Shown: piece after piece, positions 43,841 through 52,255 of the stretch
How the letters are laid out: every line of letters begins with the position of its first letter
Numbering within the stretch: the first letter of the stretch is position 1
Source: DATJFQ01 sp035492775
GTDB taxonomy: Bacteria; Acidobacteriota; Vicinamibacteria; Vicinamibacterales; 2-12-FULL-66-21
Assembly (NCBI GenBank): GCA_035492775.1
Contig: DATJIW010000051.1
Coordinates: 38,311 to 102,310 of the forward strand
Reading direction: 5' to 3'
DNA: 64,000 nucleotides
The notes under the pieces: generated by a model
Told to the model about the DNA's origin: nothing
Database searches by the model: none
Seen by the model: the letters and a program-made list of their open reading frames with translations, nothing else
Made by a program: the position numbers and the translations under genes

Positions 43841-44569
43841 TTACTGATGAATCAGCGCGCTGACTTCGCCTGCGACGGCGTCCACTGAACGGCCGCTCGT
43901 ATCGATGGTGTGATGTGCCGTCGCGTAAAGCGGCTGCCGGGCCTCGAGCAACGCGCGCAGGTCGGCCATCGCCTGCGGATGATCGGCCATGGGCCGCTTG
44001 TCTCCCTGCGCGACGACGCGGTTCCAGTGATCCTCGGGCGTCGCGCGCAGCCAGACCGTCGTCGCGGCGTGCTTCAGAAGCGCGTATGTCTCCGGCGACG
44101 TCACGATGCCCCCGCCTGTCGCGAGAACAGTCGGGAGTCTCTCGGCGAGCGTGGCCGCCAGCGTCTCGCGCTCCAGACGCCGGTAGTAGTCCTCGCCGTA
44201 CAGCGAGAACAGTTCTCCGAGCGACATATCCGCCGCCTGCTCGATACGTCGATCGAGCTCCACGAACCGCACGTGCAGATGCCGCGCGACCCGCTTGCCG
44301 ATCGTCGTCTTGCCGGCCCCGCGCAGACCGAGCAGTACGACGATCGGTGCCTCGCCGTCGCGTTCGTTCAGGAGGTGCGACGGCGGCACGTCGAATGCTC
44401 TGGCGAGATCGGCCAGGCGCCTGACGGAGATGTTCGCGCGGCCCGCTTCGAGCTGAACGAGAAACCTCACGGAAACGCCTGAGCGTTCCGCGAGTTCTCG
44501 CATGGTCCAGCGCCGTGCGCCGCGCATCATTCGGACGCGCGCACCCAGCCGCTCGAGTAGGTCGTTCAT
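43841..44569 (-). CDS. boxR: BoxR/BzdR-type regulator (HTH_XRE plus shikimate-kinase-like domain)
   Basis: 242 residues. Residues about 1-65 are an XRE-type helix-turn-helix (VRMMRGARRWTMRELAERSGVSVRFLVQLEAGRANISVRRLADL) and residues 75-240 are a shikimate-kinase-like domain with P-loop LLGLRGAGKTTIGK and VELDRRIEQAADMSLGELFSLYGEDYYRRLE. This fusion is the BzdR/BoxR family, which senses benzoyl-CoA and represses benzoate genes. It is divergently placed beside boxC, as in other box clusters. Start ATG 44569. It does not look like a working shikimate kinase in an aro operon. Confidence 0.92.
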   Translation of the reverse strand: MNDLLERLGARVRMMRGARRWTMRELAERSGVSVRFLVQLEAGRANISVRRLADLARAFDVPPSHLLNERDGEAPIVVLLGLRGAGKTTIGKRVARHLHVRFVELDRRIEQAADMSLGELFSLYGEDYYRRLERETLAATLAERLPTVLATGGGIVTSPETYALLKHAATTVWLRATPEDHWNRVVAQGDKRPMADHPQAMADLRALLEARQPLYATAHHTIDTSGRSVDAVAGEVSALIHQ

Positions 44570-44593
44570 GTCTTCGTCTTCGATCCGCCGTTG

Positions 44594-44638
44594 TGCATTA
44601 TATAGCATGTAATACGGAAGACACGGCAATATAGTGCC
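44594..44638. promoter_or_regulatory. Two dyads in the boxR-boxC divergent promoter (candidate BoxR operators)
   Basis: TGCATTATATAGCATG (44594-44609) overlaps the minus-strand -10 of boxR (TATAAT, 44602-44597). GGCAATATAGTGCC (44625-44638, 12 of 14 symmetrical) ends at the -35 of boxC. Both share a GCAnTATA core. BzdR is known to bind TGCA-containing palindromes in Azoarcus; the match here is by position and form, not demonstrated. Confidence 0.5.
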
Positions 44639-44667
44639 TTGACAGCCCTGCTCCGGGGACATACGCT
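44639..44667 (+). promoter_or_regulatory. boxC promoter (TTGACA, 17 bp, TACGCT)
   Basis: Perfect -35 TTGACA (44639-44644), 17-base spacer and TACGCT (44662-44667), which ends 7 bases before ATG 44675; the message is therefore probably leaderless. Confidence 0.6.
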
Positions 44668-44674
44668 TGGCGGA

Positions 44675-46342
44675 ATGGCTACTGCCACGAATGCCGCTAT
44701 GCCGGCCGTTTCGTTCGAAACGGCGCCCGACCGCTACCATCACTGGAAGCTCACGTTCGACGGACCCGTCGCGACGCTGTCGATGGACGTACAGGAGGAC
44801 GAGGGGCTCTCGCAGGACTACAAACTGAAGCTGAACTCGTACGACCTCGGCGTCGACCTCGAACTTGCAGACGCGCTGCAGCGCATCCGGTTCGAGCATC
44901 CCGAAGTGCATGCGGTCGTCATCACCAGCCTCAAAGAGCGAGTCTTCTGCGCCGGCGCGAACATCTTCATGCTACGCGGATCCACGCACGCGTGGAAGGT
45001 AAACTTCTGCAAGTTCACGAACGAGACCCGGCTGGCGATCGAGGACGCAAGCGCGCACTCGGGAATCAAGTTCCTGGCGGCGCTCAACGGCATCTGCGCC
45101 GGCGGCGGGTATGAGCTGGCGCTGGCGTGCGATGAGATTTTCCTCGTCGACGACGGCAATTCGGCAGTGAGTCTGCCCGAGACGCCGCTGCTCGGCGTGC
45201 TGCCGGGTACTGGCGGCCTCACGCGCGTCGTGGACAAGCGCAAGGTCCGCCGCGATCTCGCCGACGTGTTCGGCACCGTCGCTGAAGGCGTCAAGGGCCG
45301 TCGGGCGGTGGAGTGGGGGCTGGTCGATCAGGTGTACCCCACCAGTCAGTTCCGCCAGCGAGTGAAAGAACGCGCGGCGATGCTCGCCGCGCAGTCCGAT
45401 CGTCCGTCGGAAGGGCCGGGCATCACGTTGGGGCCGCTCGATCCGCAGTTGTCGGACGACCGCGTGGCGTACCGGCACGTCACGATCGACTTCGACCGCC
45501 CCAAACGGGTTGCGACGCTGACGGTCAGCGGACCTGAAGGCGGCCAGCCCGCAACCCCGGAGCAGATCGTCACTGCTGGCGATGCGTACTGGCCGCTGCG
45601 CGCGTTCCGCGAGCTGGACGACGCGCTCCTCCGGCTTCGGCTCAACGAACCGCTCATCGGCACCGTCGTCATCAAGACCCTCGGCGATCAGGCCGCGATG
45701 CTCGACGTCGACGACGTCCTGCTTTCGAATCAGCAGCACTGGCTCGTTCGGGAGATCGTGAGCTTCATGAAGCGGACGTTGAAGCGCCTGGATCTGACGT
45801 CACGCAGTTTCTTCGCGCTCGTCGAACCGGGAAGCTGTTTCGCGGGGACGTTGTTCGAGCTGGCGCTCGCGGCCGACCGCTCGTACATGCTCGACAGTCC
45901 GGACGAAGACAACAGCATTGCCCTCTCGCGCATGAATTTCGGGCCGCTGCGGATGAGCAATGGCCTCACAAGGCTGCAGACGCGGTTTCTGGGGAACCCC
46001 GATCACGTCACGACGCTCGTACCGTCAGATGCCTCCCGGCGCTTCGACGCGGAAGAAGCGGCGAGGCTGGGACTCGTCTCGTTCGCGCCGGACGAACTCG
46101 ACTGGGACGATGAGGTGCGGCTCGCGATCGAGGGGCGCGCAGCGCTATCGCCCGACGCGCTCACCGGTATGGAGGCAAACCTCCGCTTCGCCGGACCGGA
46201 GACGATGGAGACGAAAATCTTCGGTCGCCTCACTGCCTGGCAGAACTGGATTTTCATCCGGCCCAATGCCGTCGGCGAAAAAGGGGCGCTGACGACGTAC
46301 GGCTCTCAGTCGCGGCCGGAATTCGACTTCAACAGGACGTGA
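44675..46342 (+). CDS. boxC: 2,3-epoxybenzoyl-CoA dihydrolase (BoxC)
   Basis: 555 residues, the size of BoxC, a crotonase-superfamily enzyme with two fused enoyl-CoA-hydratase-like halves. It cleaves the ring of 2,3-epoxybenzoyl-CoA hydrolytically to 3,4-didehydroadipyl-CoA semialdehyde and formate. SFETAPDRYHHWKLTFDGPVATL, YDLGVDLELADALQRIRFEHPEV, FCAGANIFML, and the C-terminal FGRLTAWQNWIFIRPNAVGEKGAL are characteristic. ATG 44675; a TTG at 44639 belongs to the -35 box. boxB follows after 1 base. Confidence 0.95.
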   Translation: MATATNAAMPAVSFETAPDRYHHWKLTFDGPVATLSMDVQEDEGLSQDYKLKLNSYDLGVDLELADALQRIRFEHPEVHAVVITSLKERVFCAGANIFMLRGSTHAWKVNFCKFTNETRLAIEDASAHSGIKFLAALNGICAGGGYELALACDEIFLVDDGNSAVSLPETPLLGVLPGTGGLTRVVDKRKVRRDLADVFGTVAEGVKGRRAVEWGLVDQVYPTSQFRQRVKERAAMLAAQSDRPSEGPGITLGPLDPQLSDDRVAYRHVTIDFDRPKRVATLTVSGPEGGQPATPEQIVTAGDAYWPLRAFRELDDALLRLRLNEPLIGTVVIKTLGDQAAMLDVDDVLLSNQQHWLVREIVSFMKRTLKRLDLTSRSFFALVEPGSCFAGTLFELALAADRSYMLDSPDEDNSIALSRMNFGPLRMSNGLTRLQTRFLGNPDHVTTLVPSDASRRFDAEEAARLGLVSFAPDELDWDDEVRLAIEGRAALSPDALTGMEANLRFAGPETMETKIFGRLTAWQNWIFIRPNAVGEKGALTTYGSQSRPEFDFNRT

Positions 46343-46343
46343 C

Positions 46344-47762
46344 ATGATCTCAGCGGAACGCATTCCCAATAACGTCGGGCTCTCGAGCAACAAACGGCTG
46401 CAGCGCGCGCTGGAGCATTGGCAGCCGAAATACATCCAGTGGTGGCGCGACATGGGGCCGCAGGGCTTCCAGGATTACCACCAGGTTTACGTCCGCACTG
46501 CCGTAAGCGTCGATCCGTCCGGGTGGGCGCACTTCGAGTACGTCAAGCTGCCCGAATACCGGTGGGGCATCTTCCTCGCGGATCCTGTCCACGATCGGCG
46601 CATCGGGTTCGGCGACTTCCTCGGACAGCCGGTCTGGCAGGAAGTACCGGGAGAGTTCCGCAATCAACTGCGGCGTCTCGTCGTCACGCAGGGCGACACC
46701 GAGCCGGCCAGTGTCGAGCAGCAGCGCTGGCTGGGGCAGCGGTGTCCGTCGCTCTACGACCTGCGGAATCTTTTTCAGGTGAACGTCGAGGAAGGGCGCC
46801 ATCTCTGGGCCATGGTGTACTTGCTGCATTCGTATTTCGGCCGCGACGGCCGGGACGAGGCGGAAGAACTGCTCGAGCGCCAGAGCGGCAATCGCGACAA
46901 GCCGCGCATCCTCGACGCATTCAACGAGCCGATCGACAACTGGCTCGACTTCTTCATGTTCACGATGTTCACCGACCGCGACGGCAAGTCGCAGTTGCTC
47001 TCGCTCTCTGAGAGCTCGCTCGATCCGTTGTCGCGGACCACGCGGTTCATGCTCACCGAAGAAGCCCATCACATGTTCGTCGGCGAAACGGGCGTGGCGC
47101 GCATCCTCGAACGGACGTGCCAGTTGATGAAGGCGTCGGGGTTCTCGGAAGACGTCCGCCGACTGGGCGGGATCGACATTCCGACGATTCAGAGGTTCAT
47201 CAACCTTTGGTTCAGCCTCAGCCTCGACCTTCACGGCAACGAAGTGTCGACGAACGCCGCGTCGTACTTCGCGAACGGGCTGAAGGGCAGGGCGTACGAG
47301 GACAAGTGGGACGACCACGCCGTGACGGAGGCGATGTACGATCTCGAGATGCTCGCGGAAGGCCGCCTGGAGCGCCGCCACATTCCGATGCGGACGGCGA
47401 TGAACGAGGTGCTGCGCGATTGGTACGTCGGCGACTGTCAGAACGGCGTCACGCGGTGGAACAAGATCCTCGAGCGGCACGGCATCTCCGATCGCCTGCG
47501 GCTGCCGGACCGAAAGTTCAACCGCGGCATCGGGATGTTCTCGGCGATGCACTTCGATCCGTACGGACACGCACTTTCGGACGAGGAATGGGAACGGCGC
47601 AAAGGTGAATGGCTGCCTGCTCCGTCCGACCGTGAATACCTCCTGAGCATCCAGGCGGCCCCGGTGTACGAACCCGGCAAGTTCGCCAACTACATCGCCC
47701 CGCCGCAGCGGGGCATCAAGGGGCTGCCGGTGAACTTCGAGTACGTGCGCACCGAACTTTGA
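46344..47762 (+). CDS. boxB: Benzoyl-CoA 2,3-epoxidase subunit B (BoxB)
   Basis: 472 residues, standard for BoxB, the diiron oxygenase component. It epoxidises benzoyl-CoA with oxygen and electrons from BoxA. The residues that bind iron in the Azoarcus enzyme (as I recall: E120, E150, H153, D211, E240, H243) all fall at these positions here, in QGDTEPAS, NVEEGRHLW, MFTDRDGK and TEEAHHMFVGE. IPNNVGLSSNKRLQRALEHWQPKYIQWW is the family N-terminus. ATG 46344, directly behind boxC. Strong assignment. Confidence 0.97.
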   Translation: MISAERIPNNVGLSSNKRLQRALEHWQPKYIQWWRDMGPQGFQDYHQVYVRTAVSVDPSGWAHFEYVKLPEYRWGIFLADPVHDRRIGFGDFLGQPVWQEVPGEFRNQLRRLVVTQGDTEPASVEQQRWLGQRCPSLYDLRNLFQVNVEEGRHLWAMVYLLHSYFGRDGRDEAEELLERQSGNRDKPRILDAFNEPIDNWLDFFMFTMFTDRDGKSQLLSLSESSLDPLSRTTRFMLTEEAHHMFVGETGVARILERTCQLMKASGFSEDVRRLGGIDIPTIQRFINLWFSLSLDLHGNEVSTNAASYFANGLKGRAYEDKWDDHAVTEAMYDLEMLAEGRLERRHIPMRTAMNEVLRDWYVGDCQNGVTRWNKILERHGISDRLRLPDRKFNRGIGMFSAMHFDPYGHALSDEEWERRKGEWLPAPSDREYLLSIQAAPVYEPGKFANYIAPPQRGIKGLPVNFEYVRTEL

Positions 47763-47777
47763 GCTGACGTCTCTGCA

Positions 47778-48575
47778 ATGCGCAAGATTTCCGCCACCCT
47801 TGCCGACGGCATCTACACGATTGAGTTGAACGATCCGCCGGCGAATACCTACTCGTACGAAATGATGCGGGAGCTGGACGATGCGGTGCTTGCGGCCAGG
47901 ATGGATCCGCAGGTCCACGTGATCGTGCTCCGCGGCGCCGGAGACAGGTTCTTCTGTGCCGGCGCGAACATCGGGATGCTGCAGAAGGCCGATCCCGAGT
48001 TCAAATACTATTTCTGCCTGCACGCGAACGAGACGCTCACTCGCCTCGAGCAGACGCCGAAGCTCGTGATAGCGGCGCTCAACGGCCACACGGTGGGTGG
48101 CGGCCTCGAAGTCGCGCTCGCGGCCGACATCCGGGTCGCGAAAGCCGACGCCGGGAAGATCGGGCTGCCGGAAGTCTCCCTCGGCGTGCTGCCGGGCACG
48201 GGTGGTACGCAGCGGCTCGCACGGCTCGTCGGCAAGTCGCGCGCGATCGAGTTGATGGCCACCGGCCGTCTCTTGACGATGGCCGAGGCGCACGCGGCCG
48301 GGCTGGTGAACGAGGTCTGGGGAAGCGAGACGCTCGGAGGCCGTTCGTTCGCCGATGCGGTACACGCGTATGCGCGACAATTCACTCCACCAAACAAGGC
48401 AAGCCGCGCGGTCGGACGGATGAAGCGTGCGGTGCAGTCCGGACTCGAAGCGGGGTTCGCCGAGGGCCTTGCGATCGAACGCGAGCTTCAGCAGCAGCTG
48501 TTTCAAAGCGACGACGCGAAAGAAGGCATCGCCGCGAACCTCGACAAACGCAAGCCGGCGTTCAAAGGACAATAG
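47778..48575 (+). CDS. Enoyl-CoA hydratase/isomerase family protein
   Basis: 265 residues. FFCAGANIGML, the oxyanion-hole motif and catalytic glutamates in ALNGHTVGGGLEVALAADIRVA and GLPEVSLGVLPGTGGTQRL are typical of hydratases with both acids. It lies 15 bases after boxB and is in the same operon; hydration or isomerisation of 3,4-didehydroadipyl-CoA is the plausible role. ATG 47778. Other crotonase activities cannot be excluded. Confidence 0.9.
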   Translation: MRKISATLADGIYTIELNDPPANTYSYEMMRELDDAVLAARMDPQVHVIVLRGAGDRFFCAGANIGMLQKADPEFKYYFCLHANETLTRLEQTPKLVIAALNGHTVGGGLEVALAADIRVAKADAGKIGLPEVSLGVLPGTGGTQRLARLVGKSRAIELMATGRLLTMAEAHAAGLVNEVWGSETLGGRSFADAVHAYARQFTPPNKASRAVGRMKRAVQSGLEAGFAEGLAIERELQQQLFQSDDAKEGIAANLDKRKPAFKGQ

Positions 48576-48580
48576 CGACC

Positions 48581-50041
48581 GTGGCGACAACGACGATCGA
48601 ACAGAAGAAGCTCCTGATCAACAACGAGTGGCGGGACGCCGCCGCGGGCCGCACGACGGAGGTCGTCAACCCCGCGACCGAGGAAGTCATTGCCACCGTT
48701 GCCGCAGCCGAGACGAGCGATGTCGATGCCGCGGTCGCGGCCGCCCGGGCGGCGTTCAACGGGCCGTGGAGCCGCATGTCGGCGCGAGAGCGGGGCAGGC
48801 TGGTCAGCCGACTGGCCGATCGGCTGATGGAAAAGGCAGACGAGGTCTCGCGCCTCGAAACCCTGCACAACGGCAAGCCAATCTTCGAATCCCGTCACAT
48901 CGAGATTCCCGCCGCCGCCGAATGCTTCGAGTATTACGCGGGGTGGGCCGACAAGGTCATGGGGGAGACGATCCCCGTCAAAGGCAATTTCCTGACCTAC
49001 ACGCTGCGCGAACCGCTCGGCGTCGTCGCCGCGATCGTGCCCTGGAATTTCCCACTCCTGCTGGCGGCGTGGAAGGTGGCGCCGGCGCTCGCGACGGGGA
49101 ACACCGTCATCCTGAAGCCGGCGAGCCAGACGCCGCTGACCGCGATCGCGCTCGGCGAGATCGCCGTCGAAGTCGGCTTGCCGCCTGGCGTGTTGAATGT
49201 CATCACGGGTCCTGGCTCGAGCGTCGGTCAGGCGATCGTCGAGCACCCCGGCATCGACAAGATCGCGTTCACGGGCGACACGAGTACCGGGAAGGGCATC
49301 ATGCGTGCCGCGGCCGACACGCTGAAGAAGATCACGCTGGAACTCGGCGGCAAATCGCCGAACATCGTCCTGCCCGACGCCGACGTCGATGCGGCGCTGC
49401 GCGGCGCCACGACTGGAATCTTCTACGGCAAGGGAGAGGTCTGTGCGGCCGGCTCGCGCCTGCTCGTCGCGAGGGAGATCAAGGACGAGTTCATGACGAA
49501 GCTGGCGGCACGCACGAAGAAGATGGTCGCCGGCGATCCGCTCGATCCGAAGACGCGGTACGGCGCGCTCGCATCGAAGAAGCAGCTCGAAACGGTGAAT
49601 CGGTACGTCGACGTGGCGAAGAAGGAGGGCGCTGCGCTCGTTGCCGGCGGAGAGCGGATCGACATCGGGACCGGCAAGGGATACTTCTTCGCCCCGACCG
49701 TCTTCGACAACGTCACGCCCGAGATGACGATCGCGCGGGAGGAGATCTTCGGCCCCGTGCTGGCGACGATCGAATTCGCGGATCTCGACGAAGCGATCGC
49801 GCGGGCGAACGATACGCAGTACGGCCTGGCGGCCGCGGTCTGGACACGCGATGTCAAGAAAGCGCACTACGTCGCGCGAAAGCTGCAGGCGGGCACCGTC
49901 TGGATCAATACCTACAACGTTTACGACTCGGCCGCGCCGTTCGGCGGCTACAAGGCGAGCGGATTCGGGCGCGAAATGAGCGCTCACGCCATCGAGCACT
50001 ACACACAGATCAAGTCCGTCTGGGTCGACCTGAACATGTAG
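48581..50041 (+). CDS. Aldehyde dehydrogenase of the box operon
   Basis: 486 residues. VPWNFPLL, FTGDTSTGKGI, LELGGKSPNIV and catalytic Cys288 in GEVCAAGSR are intact. It is of the betaine/aminomuconate-semialdehyde type rather than the CoA-acylating type. In the box pathway the product of BoxC is a semialdehyde that BoxD oxidises; this gene, 5 bases after the hydratase, is the natural candidate. An aminomuconic-semialdehyde role is an alternative given the neighbours. GTG 48581. Confidence 0.88.
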   Translation: MATTTIEQKKLLINNEWRDAAAGRTTEVVNPATEEVIATVAAAETSDVDAAVAAARAAFNGPWSRMSARERGRLVSRLADRLMEKADEVSRLETLHNGKPIFESRHIEIPAAAECFEYYAGWADKVMGETIPVKGNFLTYTLREPLGVVAAIVPWNFPLLLAAWKVAPALATGNTVILKPASQTPLTAIALGEIAVEVGLPPGVLNVITGPGSSVGQAIVEHPGIDKIAFTGDTSTGKGIMRAAADTLKKITLELGGKSPNIVLPDADVDAALRGATTGIFYGKGEVCAAGSRLLVAREIKDEFMTKLAARTKKMVAGDPLDPKTRYGALASKKQLETVNRYVDVAKKEGAALVAGGERIDIGTGKGYFFAPTVFDNVTPEMTIAREEIFGPVLATIEFADLDEAIARANDTQYGLAAAVWTRDVKKAHYVARKLQAGTVWINTYNVYDSAAPFGGYKASGFGREMSAHAIEHYTQIKSVWVDLNM

Positions 50042-50202
50042 CGCTGGACCTGGCGCAGCCCCTGCCGAGCGGAGACGCGTGTCGAATCGATGGAGACGCA
50101 TCGCCCTCGACGCATCCAGTTCGCGCACCGCCGTACGGATATCTCAATCGCTTCTTTCGTGGCGGCCCTCTCAGCGGAATACGATATACGATCGCATTGT
50201 CG

Positions 50203-51048
50203 ATGCGCATCACCGACGCCCACATTCACATCCAGCCTTTTCACATGATGCCGCCGTCCATCGCGGCGACGTTCTGGAAAGGGAAGGCGAATCGCGAGGA
50301 GCTGGAAGGATTCGCCGCGGATCCCGGGAAGCTGCTCGCGCGTATGGACGCCGACGGCATCGAACGTGTAGGTCTCATCAACTACGTCAGTCCCGATCTG
50401 ATGGGTTTCACGGCGGACGCCAATCCCTGGATGGTGCGGTACGCGTCCACGGATCCGTCGCGGTTGATCGCGTTCGGCTCCGTCCACCCGCGTTTCAGCA
50501 ACGACGTCGCGGGCGATACGCGACGCGTCATCGACGCCGGGGCCCGCGCCTTGAAAGTACACCCGCCGCATCAACTCGTCCGAGCGAACGCGTATCAGGA
50601 CGGCATCCCCCAGCTTGCCTCGCTGTATCGTGTCGCGGAGGAGTGCAGGATTCCCGTCACGATTCATACCGGCACGTCGGTCTTCCCCGGCGCGCGGAGC
50701 CGCCTTGGCGACCCGATGGACGTGGACGATGTGGCGATCGATTTCCCGAACCTGACGATTCTGCTCGCGCACGGAGGCCGTCCGCTCTGGATGGAGCACG
50801 CTTTCTTCGTCGTGAGGCGTCATCCGAACGTGTTCCTCGAGGTGTCGGGAATCCCGCCGGCCAGACTGCTCGAGTACTTCCCGCGCCTGGAGGAGCTCGC
50901 CGACAAGACCGTCTGGGGAACGGACTGGCCGAGCCCCGGGATCAAGTCGATGCGTACGAACGTCGACGCATTCCTGGCGCTGCCAGTGTCGGGAGAGACG
51001 AAGCGCAAAATTCTTCACGACAACGCCGCGCGGGTCTGGCCGAGATGA
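50203..51048 (+). CDS. Amidohydrolase-2 family protein (ACMSD-like decarboxylase or hydrolase)
   Basis: 281 residues. ITDAHIHIQP (HxH), ALKVHPPH (K/H metal-site region), TIHTGTSVFPG, LAHGGRPLWMEHAFF and WGTDWPSPG give the amidohydrolase-2 metal site. This subfamily includes 2-amino-3-carboxymuconate-6-semialdehyde decarboxylase (ACMSD) and other aromatic or muconate decarboxylases. ATG 50203; a TACGAT box at 50187-50192 is 10 bases upstream, so a separate promoter is possible. The 160 bases between it and the aldehyde dehydrogenase hold no gene I can support. Its stop overlaps the next start. Confidence 0.85.
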   Translation: MRITDAHIHIQPFHMMPPSIAATFWKGKANREELEGFAADPGKLLARMDADGIERVGLINYVSPDLMGFTADANPWMVRYASTDPSRLIAFGSVHPRFSNDVAGDTRRVIDAGARALKVHPPHQLVRANAYQDGIPQLASLYRVAEECRIPVTIHTGTSVFPGARSRLGDPMDVDDVAIDFPNLTILLAHGGRPLWMEHAFFVVRRHPNVFLEVSGIPPARLLEYFPRLEELADKTVWGTDWPSPGIKSMRTNVDAFLALPVSGETKRKILHDNAARVWPR

Positions 51049-52235
51049 CGACGCGCGCGACGAGGACACCCATGACGGACACGACCCGCGAGATCGACGT
51101 CGAGCGCTGGCGGCGAGAATTTCCGATTGTCGAGACGTGCACGTATCTCGTGAGCCACTCGCTCGGCGCGATGCCTCGCCGGACGCGCACGTACCTGGCG
51201 CAGTTTGCCGACGAATGGGGTGACCGGGGGGTGAGAGCGTGGCACGAGGGCTGGTGGGAGATCGGCCGAACCATCGGCGACCTGCTGGCGCCCGTCATCG
51301 GAGCAAGGCCCGGCACCATTTCGATGCACCAGAACGTCACGGTCGCCCAGGCCATCATCGCGTCGTGCTTCCGCTACGACGGCAGCCGCCGGCGGATCGT
51401 GATGAGCGATCTCGACTTTCCGTCGAATCACTACCTCTTCGAAGGGTTCCGCCGCTACGGCGCGGAAATCGTGTACGTCGAGGCTCCGGACGGCATGCGG
51501 ATCGACACCGCACGGTTCATCGAGGCGATCGACGACCGCACTTTGCTGGTGCCGCTGTCGTACGTGCTCTTCCGCAGCGCGTCGATCAGCGATGCAGCCG
51601 CAGTCATCGAAAAGGCGCATCGCGTCGGCGCCCACGTCATCCTCGACGTGTACCAGGCGGCGGGCACCGTGCCGTTCGATCTCACCGCGCTGCAGGCCGA
51701 TTTCGCGGTGGGCGGATCGGTGAAGTGGCTCTGCGGCGGGCCTGGCGCCGGATATCTGTACGTGCGCCCGGATCTGGCGGAGACTCTCGAGCCCGGCGTG
51801 GTCGGCTGGGCGTCACACGCGCAGCCGTTCGAGTTCGCGCCTGGTCCGGTCCAGCGTGCGGGCAGCCCGGAACGGTTCCAGAGCGGGACACCGAACGTGC
51901 CGGCGTTGTATTCGGCGCGCGCCGGATACGAGATCGTGCGCGAGATTGGCGTTCCGGCCATCCGGCGCCGATCGCTGCAACTGACCCGGCGTCTGATGGA
52001 TGGCGCGCTTGCGAACGGTTTTCGTCTCAATACGCCCGCGGGCGACGAGGAGCGCGGCGGCTCGGTCATCGTCGACGTCCCCAACGGCTACGCGGTGACC
52101 GAAGCGCTGATCGCGCGCGGCGTGATCGTCGACTACCGTCCGGGGGCCGGCATCAGGATGGCGCCGCATTTCTACAACACCGAGGCGGAGATCGACAATG
52201 CCATCGCGATGCTCCGGGAGCTCGTGAATCCGTGA
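51045..52235 (+). CDS. Kynureninase-like PLP enzyme (class V aminotransferase fold)
   Basis: 396 residues. TYLVSHSLGAMPRRTRTYLAQFADEW, MHQNVTVAQAII, ILDVYQAAGTVPFDL and SVKWLCGGPGAGYLYV with the PLP lysine K227 are the pattern I associate with bacterial kynureninases, which cleave kynurenine to anthranilate and alanine. Other class V members (cysteine desulfurases) lack the GGPGAGYLYV block. It overlaps the amidohydrolase stop by 4 bases (ATGA), so both are coupled. Its presence here suggests an amino-aromatic feed into the pathway; function is inferred. Confidence 0.78.
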   Translation: MTTRATRTPMTDTTREIDVERWRREFPIVETCTYLVSHSLGAMPRRTRTYLAQFADEWGDRGVRAWHEGWWEIGRTIGDLLAPVIGARPGTISMHQNVTVAQAIIASCFRYDGSRRRIVMSDLDFPSNHYLFEGFRRYGAEIVYVEAPDGMRIDTARFIEAIDDRTLLVPLSYVLFRSASISDAAAVIEKAHRVGAHVILDVYQAAGTVPFDLTALQADFAVGGSVKWLCGGPGAGYLYVRPDLAETLEPGVVGWASHAQPFEFAPGPVQRAGSPERFQSGTPNVPALYSARAGYEIVREIGVPAIRRRSLQLTRRLMDGALANGFRLNTPAGDEERGGSVIVDVPNGYAVTEALIARGVIVDYRPGAGIRMAPHFYNTEAEIDNAIAMLRELVNP

Positions 52236-52255
52236 ACTGGTGAGTTGGTGAATTG
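52224..52255. repeat. GGTGAATT heptamer repeat at a gene start
   Basis: GTGAATCCGTGAACTGGTGAGTTGGTGAATT covers the last codons of the kynureninase-like gene and stops right at ATG 52256. Same family as 8972-9059. Confidence 0.65.

Noticed and set aside
43841..44569. Shikimate kinase (aroK) of aromatic amino acid synthesis
   Set aside because: Fusion to an XRE domain and position opposite boxC fit BoxR; no aro genes are close.
46350..48590. Minus-strand frame of 746 codons opposite boxB
   Set aside because: Shadow of boxB and the enoyl-CoA hydratase, which are unmistakable.
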